DNA from: an uncultured Chloroflexota bacterium | Lineage (GTDB): Bacteria; Chloroflexota; Chloroflexia; Chloroflexales; Roseiflexaceae | NCBI GenBank assembly: GCA_903871975.1 | Contig: CAIQIY010000172.1 | Span: 1 to 6,273 of the forward strand | DNA: 6,273 nt | Direction: 5' to 3' | Part shown: positions 1-5,986 of the stretch, piece after piece | Numbering within the stretch: position 1 is the first letter of the stretch | Layout: the number at the start of each line of letters is the position of its first letter | Position numbers and translations under genes: made by a program | The notes under the pieces: generated by a model | What the model saw: the letters and a program-made list of their open reading frames with translations, nothing else | The model's database searches: none | What the model was told of the DNA's origin: nothing

Positions 1-2
1 CC

Positions 3-2126
3 GAGCGCGTCGCCGCCGCATTGCGGGGCGCCGACGACGCCTTCGTGACCCTGATCAACACGCCGGGCGAGGTGATCGTGGCTGGCGCGTCGGCCAGCGT
101 CGAACAACGCCTGACACACCTCGGAGTCGAGTGGTCACGCGCACCATTCGACCACGTGTTGCACGCCCCGCCGGCTGCGCCGTGGCGTGAGGCACTCGCC
201 GAGTTCCACACGCTGCCGGTGGCCGACGTCGCCGACGTGCGCTTTTATTCGACGACCAGTGAGCGACCACTCGAGCTCACCAGCGCCGCACTGGCGAACG
301 CGATGGCCGGCGCCACCGTCGAGCCATTCGACTTCGTCGCGCTGGTCGAGCGCGTCTATCACCACGGCGCACGATTGTTCGTCGAGCTCGGCCCGGGCGC
401 GGCCTGCACCCGCTGGATCGACGGCATTCTGGGCGCACGGCCGCATGCCGCCATCGCCATCGACGAGCGCGGCGACGGCCAGACCGGCCTGGTGCGTGCG
501 GTTGCCCGGCTGCTGGCCCACGGCGTGCCGATCGCCGAGGCCGGCCTCGCCCGGCTGAATGGCCTCGACCGCCGGCCAGCCGAGTCGGCGGCACGTGGTG
601 GCCTGACGCGCCGCGTCGCCACCGGTGGGCACCGGATCATCGAGACGATCGCCACACCCGCGCATCGCGCGCGCTTTGGTACTGCACGGCGCCCGGCGAC
701 GCCGGTCGCGCCGGCCCGCCCCGCCCTGCCCGCACGCGTCGCCAGCCCGCCGCAAGGAGCCATCATGCCACCACGTATCCCTGGCACACCGCCGGCCACC
801 AGCACCAGCGCGCAGGCCGGCTACCTCGCCGGGCGCAGCGATGGCCTGCGACACCTGGCCGATTCGCTGCGCCATGCCTTGCGTGATCACACTCCCGCGC
901 AGGCGAGCCTCGTACCGGCCGCGCCGGCCGCCGCCACACGCAGCGACGTCATCTGGGACGAAGCCGATCTCGTCGAGTTCGCCGAAGGTGCCATCGCCAA
1001 CGTCTTCGGCCCGGCCTACGCCGACATCGATCGCTATCCGCGCCGCGTACGGCTGCCCACCTTCCCGTATCTGCTCGTCAGCCGCGTCACGCGGCTCGAA
1101 GGGCAACTCGGCCAATATCGGCCGTGTTCGATCACCACCGAGTACGACATTCCGGTTGGCGCGTGGTATACCGTCGACGGCCAGATCCCCTGGGCGATCT
1201 CGGTCGAATCCGGCCAGTGCGATCTGCTGCTGATCAGCTGGCTCGGCATCGATTTCGAGAACCGCGGCGATCGGGTGTATCGCCTGCTCGACTGCACACT
1301 GACGTTTCTCACCGATCTGGCGCGTGAGGGCGATACCCTGCGCTACGACATCCGCATCACGTCGTTCGCGCGCAGCGGCCAGAGCCTGCTGTTCTTCTTC
1401 AACTACGATTGCTACGTGGGCGACACGCTGGTGCTGACGATGATCAATGGCTGTGCGGGATTCTTCAGCGACGACGAACTCGCCCATGGCCGCGGCGTGA
1501 TCTTCACCGATGCCGAGAACCAGGCGCGGGCGAATGCCGTGCCACGCGCCTTTGCCCCACCGCTGGAGTGCCGCCGCACCAGCTTTGGCCGCGATGACCT
1601 GCTGGCGCTGAGCGCCGGCGAGCATGCGCGCGCCTTCGGCCCGGCGTATCTGCCGCGTGGGCGCAATCCCTCGCTGCGCTTGCCGCCCGAGGCAATGCTG
1701 ATGATCGATCGCATCACCGATGTCGACCGCCGCGGCGGCGCCTGGGGCCTGGGCCTGGTGCTCGCGGTGAAGGATCTGCATCCCGACGACTGGTACTTCC
1801 CGTGCCACTTCAAGGACGACCAGGTGCTCGCGGGATCGTTGCAGGCCGAGGGGTGCGGCCAGTTGCTGCAGTTCTACATGCTGTTGCTCGGGCTGCAGGC
1901 CACCACGGTCGACGCACGGTTCCAGCCGATCTTCGGTTTGCCGCAGGTGGTGCGCTGCCGCGGCCAGGTGCTGCCACAGGTCGGCCAGCTGGTGTATCGC
2001 ATGGAGGTCACCGACATCGGCCTGACGCCCCATCCGTTCGTCCGGGCCAACGTCGAGATCTGGCTCGGCGACCGGATGGTCGTGTTCTTCCGCGATCTCG
2101 GGTTGCAATTGATTGAGAAGGCGTGA
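3..2126 (+). CDS. PUFA/secondary-lipid synthase subunit, C-terminal part: acyltransferase end plus one FabA-like dehydratase (5' partial)
   Basis: The frame is already open at the left edge, so the gene is cut; the TTG at 21 is only an internal codon. Residues are numbered from base 3. Residues 1 to about 180 are the end of an acyltransferase: His54 (bases 162-164, in VLHAPP) sits where the catalytic His is expected, and FVELGPGAACTRWIDGIL is typical of PUFA-synthase acyltransferases. A Pro/Ala/Arg-rich linker (about 190-310) follows, with a short helical stretch. Residues 315-495 are the non-catalytic hotdog of a PfaC dehydratase (YDIPVGAWYTVDGQIPW, VESGQCDLLLISWLGIDF, RVYRLLDC, NGCAGFF), lacking the active-site His. 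Residues 555-705 are the catalytic FabA-like hotdog: WYFPCHF with His602 (1806-1808) and AGSLQAEGCGQ with Glu616 (1848-1850). The protein then stops, so the second hotdog pair and the acyltransferase tail of myxobacterial Pfa3 are absent. It would load acyl chains and dehydrate/isomerise 3-hydroxyacyl-ACP in the cytosol, working with the next gene. Family assignment is firm; the product is unknown. Confidence 0.93.
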   Translation, partial: ERVAAALRGADDAFVTLINTPGEVIVAGASASVEQRLTHLGVEWSRAPFDHVLHAPPAAPWREALAEFHTLPVADVADVRFYSTTSERPLELTSAALANAMAGATVEPFDFVALVERVYHHGARLFVELGPGAACTRWIDGILGARPHAAIAIDERGDGQTGLVRAVARLLAHGVPIAEAGLARLNGLDRRPAESAARGGLTRRVATGGHRIIETIATPAHRARFGTARRPATPVAPARPALPARVASPPQGAIMPPRIPGTPPATSTSAQAGYLAGRSDGLRHLADSLRHALRDHTPAQASLVPAAPAAATRSDVIWDEADLVEFAEGAIANVFGPAYADIDRYPRRVRLPTFPYLLVSRVTRLEGQLGQYRPCSITTEYDIPVGAWYTVDGQIPWAISVESGQCDLLLISWLGIDFENRGDRVYRLLDCTLTFLTDLAREGDTLRYDIRITSFARSGQSLLFFFNYDCYVGDTLVLTMINGCAGFFSDDELAHGRGVIFTDAENQARANAVPRAFAPPLECRRTSFGRDDLLALSAGEHARAFGPAYLPRGRNPSLRLPPEAMLMIDRITDVDRRGGAWGLGLVLAVKDLHPDDWYFPCHFKDDQVLAGSLQAEGCGQLLQFYMLLLGLQATTVDARFQPIFGLPQVVRCRGQVLPQVGQLVYRMEVTDIGLTPHPFVRANVEIWLGDRMVVFFRDLGLQLIEKA

Positions 2127-2153
2127 CATCGGGCTGCTCGATGTCGCGCCCAT

Positions 2154-2158
2154 GGGAG
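2154..2158 (+). promoter_or_regulatory. Shine-Dalgarno site deciding the pfaD start
   Basis: GGGAG lies six bases before the GTG at 2165. The first possible start, GTG at 2123, overlaps the upstream stop (GTGA) but its purine run (GAGAAGG, 2115-2121) ends only one base before it, too close to work well. An ATG at 2141 has no clear site. This favours the 2165 start. Confidence 0.5.
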
Positions 2159-2164
2159 CGACGC

Positions 2165-3766
2165 GTGACTGAATATGCATCACCGCGCGGCTGGCAGGGG
2201 CCGGCCGAGGCGCTGGCGTTCACCGGCGATGGTATCCGCGCCTGCCTGATGAACCTGGCCGAGCCATGCCATCTGGTGCGGCTGAACGGCCGGCTGGCGG
2301 CAACCAATCACGGCACGGCGGTCGATGCGCCGCGCGATGGGATCGAGCTGCTGGCCGTGGCGCCGCCGATCAGCGCCGAGCGGCTGGGCAGCGCGGCGTT
2401 CCGTGCCGCACATCGCGTGCGCTATGCCTATGCCGCCGGCGCGATGGCCAACGGCATCGCCTCGGAGGCGATGGTGATTGCGCTGGGGCGACAACGCCTG
2501 CTGAGCAGCTTCGGTGCCGCCGGGCTGGTGCCGACACGGGTTGAGGCGGCGATCCGGCAGATCCAGGCGGCGTTGCCGCAGGGTCCGTACGCCTTCAACC
2601 TGATCCACAGCCCGTCCGAGGAGTCTATCGAACGACGTGGCGTGGAGCTGTACCTGCGCTATGGGGTGCGCACGATCGAGGCGTCGGCGTTTCTCAACCT
2701 GACGCCGACGGTCGTGCGCTATCGCGTGGCCGGGCTGAGTACCGATCCGGCCGGCCGGATCGTGATTGGCCATCGCGTGATCGCCAAGGTGTCGCGCCGC
2801 GAGGTGGCCGAGCCATTCCTGCGGCCGGCGCCGCCCGCCATCCTGGCACAGCTGGTGAGCGCCGGCGAGATCACGCCGCGTCAGGCCGAACTGGCGGCGC
2901 GCGTGCCGATGTGCGATGACCTGACGGTCGAGGCGGACTCGGGTGGCCATACCGACAACCGGCCGCTGGTGTCGCTGTTGCCGTCGCTGCTGCTGCTGCG
3001 CGACCAGATCCAGGCCGAGTTGCGCTATGCCCAGCCGGTGCGGATCGGCGCCGCCGGTGGCATCGGCACGCCCGACTCGGCGTTCGGCGCGTTTGCGATG
3101 GGGGCCGATTATGTCGTGACGGGCTCGGTCAACCAGAGTTGTCACGAATCCGGCGCCTCGCCGCATTCGCGCGAGCTGCTGGCACAGGCCGATGTCGCCG
3201 ATGTCATGATGGCGCCAGCCGCAGACATGTTCGAGATGGGCGTCAAGGTCCAGGTACTCAAGAAGGGCACGTTGTTCGCGGTACGTGCCCAGAAGCTGTA
3301 TGATCTGTACCGGGCGTACGACGGCATCGAGGCGTTGCCGGCGGCCGAGCGCGCCAGCATCGAGCGCCAGATCTTCCGCCGCAATCTCGACGAGGTCTGG
3401 GAGGGCACGCGTTCGTACTTTGCCGAACGCGATCCAGAGCAGGTGCAGCGCGCCGAGGCCAATCCACGGCGCAAGATGGCGCTGGTGTTTCGCTGGTACC
3501 TGGGCTTGTCGTCGCGCTGGTCGAATGCCGGTGAAGCCGGGCGTGAGCTGGATTACCAGATCTGGTGCGGACCGTCGATGGGTGCGTTCAACGCCTGGGT
3601 GCGCGGCACCTATCTCGAGCCGGCGGCGGCGCGCAGCGTGACCGACGTGGCAGAGCAGCTGATGTTCGGTGCAGCGTACCAGGCGCGCATCATGCAGCTG
3701 CGCCTGCAGGGGGTGCCGGTGCCGGCCCAATACGCGCGCTACATGCCACAGCCATTCGCAGGCTGA
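2165..3766 (+). CDS. pfaD: PfaD-type trans-acting enoyl reductase (FMN-dependent, nitronate monooxygenase-like fold)
   Basis: This 533-residue protein matches PfaD of PUFA and related lipid synthases along its whole length, as I recall that family. It reduces the enoyl-acyl intermediate on the synthase ACP using NADPH and bound FMN, in the cytosol. Landmarks, numbered from GTG 2165: YAYAAGAMANGIASE (about 87-101), FGAAGLVP and PYAFNLIHSPSE in the N-terminal half, EASAF, VIAKVSR, EADSGGHTDNRPL (about 256-268), the phosphate-binding style GAAGGIGTP (about 295-303), GADYVVTGSVNQ (about 313-324), APAADMFEMGVK (about 350-361) and, near the end, FRWYLGLSSRWSN and GRELDYQIWCGPSMGAFN. Length is normal for the family (about 540). 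An in-frame GTG at 2123 overlaps the upstream stop and would add 14 residues; I prefer 2165 because of its ribosome site and because PfaD alignments begin near the Trp at residue 10. It is probably co-transcribed with the synthase gene 38 bases upstream. Confidence 0.95.
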   Translation: MTEYASPRGWQGPAEALAFTGDGIRACLMNLAEPCHLVRLNGRLAATNHGTAVDAPRDGIELLAVAPPISAERLGSAAFRAAHRVRYAYAAGAMANGIASEAMVIALGRQRLLSSFGAAGLVPTRVEAAIRQIQAALPQGPYAFNLIHSPSEESIERRGVELYLRYGVRTIEASAFLNLTPTVVRYRVAGLSTDPAGRIVIGHRVIAKVSRREVAEPFLRPAPPAILAQLVSAGEITPRQAELAARVPMCDDLTVEADSGGHTDNRPLVSLLPSLLLLRDQIQAELRYAQPVRIGAAGGIGTPDSAFGAFAMGADYVVTGSVNQSCHESGASPHSRELLAQADVADVMMAPAADMFEMGVKVQVLKKGTLFAVRAQKLYDLYRAYDGIEALPAAERASIERQIFRRNLDEVWEGTRSYFAERDPEQVQRAEANPRRKMALVFRWYLGLSSRWSNAGEAGRELDYQIWCGPSMGAFNAWVRGTYLEPAAARSVTDVAEQLMFGAAYQARIMQLRLQGVPVPAQYARYMPQPFAG

Positions 3767-3784
3767 GCGACGGCGGCCCGTCGC
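3767..3784. terminator. 7-bp hairpin directly after the pfaD stop
   Basis: Arms GCGACGG (3767-3773) and CCGTCGC (3778-3784) pair perfectly around a four-base loop. The stem begins at the base after the pfaD TGA. No T-run follows, so it is not a classical intrinsic terminator. It may stabilise the 3' end or assist the second hairpin. Confidence 0.4.
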
Positions 3785-3790
3785 GCGGCG

Positions 3791-3823
3791 CGCCAGGCAG
3801 CATGACATCGCGTCTGCCTGGCG
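3791..3823. terminator. Probable bidirectional terminator hairpin between convergent genes
   Basis: Arms CGCCAGGCAG (3791-3800) and CTGCCTGGCG (3814-3823) form a perfect 10-bp stem with a 13-base loop, the strongest inverted repeat I found. It lies between the ends of pfaD (3766) and the cupin gene (3858), where a shared terminator is expected. Neither side carries a T-run, so termination may be U-tail independent or the hairpin may only protect 3' ends. A weaker 6-bp stem (GAGCGG 3840-3845, CCGCTC 3854-3859) overlaps the cupin stop. Confidence 0.6.
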
Positions 3824-3857
3824 TACCACGCGCCGATCGGAGCGGGCCGAACGCCGC

Positions 3858-4226
3858 TCAGGCGCCTTCGTACGGTTCGAGCCAGGTCGGCGGGCCGACG
3901 GTGGTCACGCTCAGGTGCGACATGTCGTGGCCACGCGCCGCGCCGTGCCAATGCTTTTCGCCCGGCGCGACGTAGATCGTGTCGCCGGGGTGCGCCTCGC
4001 CCTGGGCGCCGTGCTCATTGCCATACCGACACACGCCGCTGACGACCAGCAGGATCTGCTCGCCGGGATGCGTGTGCCAGTGGGTCACCGCGCCGTCGGC
4101 GAAATGCACCAACGCCAGCCGGGCGCCATCGGGCTGCTGCGCATCGAGCAGCCGTTCGAGCCGGACGGTGCCGGTCGCCTCTTCGTTGGGGCTATGGCGG
4201 CGTTCAGCCGCGCGGATCAGGTGCAT
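3858..4226 (-). CDS. Small single-domain cupin, hydroxynitrile lyase-like metal site
   Basis: This 122-residue protein is one cupin barrel and has no signal peptide. Cupin motif 1 is HWHTHPGEQILLVVSG (residues 49-64) and motif 2 is GDTIYVAPGEKHWHGA (81-96), followed by MSHLS. Recalled from memory, the Granulicella tundricola manganese cupin hydroxynitrile lyase binds metal with His53, His55, Gln59 and His94 and uses His106; here His51, His53, Gln57, His92 and His104 fall in the same places with a constant offset of two. Residues matching its Ala40 and Val42 are also kept (Ala38, Val40). A metal-binding cytosolic enzyme is therefore likely. Relatives are often annotated only as cupin proteins, so the natural reaction is uncertain: lyase, dioxygenase or sugar/organic acid isomerase are all possible. 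ATG at 4226 is supported by a GAGGAGG site. The frame stays open upstream into the sulfatase, but a start there would ignore this site. It follows the sulfatase by 44 bases, probably in one operon. Confidence 0.88.
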   Translation of the reverse strand: MHLIRAAERRHSPNEEATGTVRLERLLDAQQPDGARLALVHFADGAVTHWHTHPGEQILLVVSGVCRYGNEHGAQGEAHPGDTIYVAPGEKHWHGAARGHDMSHLSVTTVGPPTWLEPYEGA

Positions 4227-4230
4227 CGTT

Positions 4231-4237
4231 CCTCCTC
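4231..4237 (-). promoter_or_regulatory. Strong Shine-Dalgarno site of the cupin gene
   Basis: Read on the minus strand, GAGGAGG lies four bases before the ATG at 4226. It is a near-perfect anti-16S match in the 44-base gap after the sulfatase. It fixes the cupin start and suggests translation independent of the upstream gene. Confidence 0.65.
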
Positions 4238-4270
4238 GCCGCGCCACACCGCACGGTGGGCGCACTTCAG

Positions 4271-5926
4271 TCATGGGTTGCCGCCATCGAGCGTGATCAC
4301 CGTATCGTCGCTGGGCAGATACCCCAGCCGCTGGGCGCGGAACCAGAGCCGCGCCGTGCCGGCGGGCGGCACGACCGGCCCAACAACCAGCCGCCAGTGG
4401 CGCGCGTCGGCCGGTGGATCGCCGACGATCGCGGCGAACGGGCTGGGCGGTTGTGCCGCACCCGGTGGGTCGTCGGTCCAGCCGATCGATGCACCGGGCG
4501 TGACACAGCGCGCCAGCAGGCTGTCGCCGACGCGTTCGAGCTGCGGCCCTGCCGTGACCGGCACCACACCATCGGGGCGCCAGCGCGCCACCAGCGTCGC
4601 CGCGTCGACGAGGCCCAGATCGCCGACATCGCGTTGCCACTCGGCCAATGCGCCACGCAACCGCTGCAGAGTCGCAGCATGCGCCGGTTCTCCCGCCAGA
4701 TTCGTCGTCTCGTGTGGGTCGGTCGCCAGATCATACAACTCCTCGGCCGGCTTGGCCTGCAGCAGCCGGCGTTGCAGCGGCGTCAGCCGATCGGGCAGCT
4801 GGCCCACCGCCAGCTGGTTGGCCTCTTCGAAGTGCAGTCGGCGCAGCTCGCGCCATGTCGGCATCGCATCGGCGTACTGGTGGTGTTGCAGATATGGCCG
4901 GTCGGGATGGGCATTCCAGATGTAGCGAAAACGCCCATCACACGCCGTGCGCATGCAGTCGTCCTGCTCGTCCATGCGATCACGGTGGCCGAACACCATC
5001 GTGCGCGGCACCGCCGGTGCGTTGCCGGCGGCATCGAACATCGGCCGGGCGTGCATCGCCGGCGGCAACGCGACACCAGCCACCGTCAGCATCGTGGCGG
5101 CGATGTCCATCAGATACACCGGATCCTGGCGCACACTGCCAGCCGCGAGCATGCCGGGCCAGCGCACGATCAGCGGCTCGCGCAGCCCGGATTCGTACGG
5201 CAGGCGTTTGGCACGGGGCAAGCCGACGCCGTGATCGCTGCAGAACACCACCATCGTCCGCTCGGCCAGGCCATCGTCGTCGAGCTGGCGCAACAGCTCG
5301 CCGACCCAGTGATCCATCGCGCTGACGAGATCGGCATAGCGCGCCCAGGCCTGGCGAAACACCGGCGTGTCGGGGTAGTAGGGCGGCAACGGCGCCGCCG
5401 ACGGATCATGGCGCTGCTGCGGCGTGAGCCGGGCCGTCGCGCGGGCGAACGCATCGTCGTCGAGCGCCAGTTGCGATTCGTGGGTGATCGCACCATGGAA
5501 CGCCGCGAAGAATGGCTGTTGCCGATCGCGCCGATCACGCCAATGCGCCTGGGGCCCAAAGCGATCGAATGCGGTGAACGGCGTGAAGAACTGGTGGTCG
5601 GTCATGCCATTGTGGCTGCAGTGATAGCCGGCGGCGCGCAGATACTCGGTGAAACACCGTACCCCCGGTGGTGGCACGGCCTTGCTGCGCATCTGGTGCG
5701 TGCCGATCGCCGTGGGAAACATGCCGGTGATCATCGCCGAGCGCGATGGCGCACACACCGGTGCCACCGCATAGGCATGGTCAAAGCGTGTACCCTGCGC
5801 GGCCAGGCGATCGAGGTGCGGCGTGTCGGCGTACTCGGCGCCCGGCCAGACGCCACGATATGCGCCGAGATCCGGATTGATGTCGTGCGTCGTGATCCAC
5901 AGGATGTTCGGTCGCTCCGATGTCAT
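4271..5926 (-). CDS. Formylglycine-dependent sulfatase (type I, CxPSR), heparan N-sulfatase-like
   Basis: This 551-residue protein hydrolyses a sulfate ester or sulfamate; the substrate is unknown. It opens with the first core strand (RPNILWITTHDINPDLGAY), so there is no signal peptide. Cys58 in CAPSRSAMITG is the residue converted to formylglycine by a modifying enzyme not encoded here. Other active-site positions are HD at 14-15, His149 in AITHES, Asp231-His232 in FCSDHG and Lys240 in the segment before GLREPLIVRWPG. ELYDLATDPHETTNLA (about 396-411) is the usual end of the sulfatase fold. Residues about 460-551 form an added C-terminal beta domain (GASIGWTDDPPG, then WRLVVGP and FRAQRLGYLPSDD) resembling the chitobiase/hexosaminidase C-terminal type. 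His14 stands where many sulfatases have the first Asp of an Asp-Asp metal pair. ATG at 5926 has a GAGGG site five bases upstream; earlier in-frame starts would add 39 Arg- and Ala-rich residues with no domain match. First gene of a likely two-gene unit with the cupin. Confidence 0.93.
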   Translation of the reverse strand: MTSERPNILWITTHDINPDLGAYRGVWPGAEYADTPHLDRLAAQGTRFDHAYAVAPVCAPSRSAMITGMFPTAIGTHQMRSKAVPPPGVRCFTEYLRAAGYHCSHNGMTDHQFFTPFTAFDRFGPQAHWRDRRDRQQPFFAAFHGAITHESQLALDDDAFARATARLTPQQRHDPSAAPLPPYYPDTPVFRQAWARYADLVSAMDHWVGELLRQLDDDGLAERTMVVFCSDHGVGLPRAKRLPYESGLREPLIVRWPGMLAAGSVRQDPVYLMDIAATMLTVAGVALPPAMHARPMFDAAGNAPAVPRTMVFGHRDRMDEQDDCMRTACDGRFRYIWNAHPDRPYLQHHQYADAMPTWRELRRLHFEEANQLAVGQLPDRLTPLQRRLLQAKPAEELYDLATDPHETTNLAGEPAHAATLQRLRGALAEWQRDVGDLGLVDAATLVARWRPDGVVPVTAGPQLERVGDSLLARCVTPGASIGWTDDPPGAAQPPSPFAAIVGDPPADARHWRLVVGPVVPPAGTARLWFRAQRLGYLPSDDTVITLDGGNP

Positions 5927-5931
5927 GGCAG

Positions 5932-5936
5932 CCCTC
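5932..5936 (-). promoter_or_regulatory. Shine-Dalgarno site of the sulfatase gene
   Basis: GAGGG on the minus strand sits five bases before the ATG at 5926. It selects this start over an upstream in-frame codon near 6043 that would begin a 39-residue extension without recognisable features. Confidence 0.55.
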
Positions 5937-5957
5937 GCTGGAAGCGGCAACCGCTGC

Positions 5958-5986
5958 ATCATAGCCGTGGCGACGGCACCGTGCAA
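5958..5986 (-). promoter_or_regulatory. Candidate sigma70-type promoter for the sulfatase-cupin unit
   Basis: On the minus strand TTGCAC (5981-5986) and TATGAT (5958-5963) are separated by exactly 17 bases. The -10 box matches the consensus at five of six bases and the -35 box at three of six, keeping TTG. Transcription would begin near 5951, leaving a leader of about 25 bases that contains the GAGGG site. In DNA this GC-rich an AT-rich -10 box at the right place stands out. Assignment is from pattern only. Confidence 0.45.

Noticed and set aside
2123..2164. Translationally coupled GTG start of pfaD overlapping the upstream stop
   Set aside because: Not excluded, but its purine run ends one base before the start, and the GTG at 2165 has proper spacing and fits the usual N-terminus of the family.
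135..3829. Very long minus-strand open frames (682 and 549 codons) opposite the synthase and pfaD genes
   Set aside because: They mirror well-recognised genes in GC-rich DNA, carry no domain signature and are rich in Arg, Ala, Gln and His. They are composition shadows.
4227..4640. Longer 260-codon version of the cupin starting inside the sulfatase gene
   Set aside because: The extra 138 residues look like an out-of-frame reading of the sulfatase, and the strong GAGGAGG site marks the ATG at 4226.
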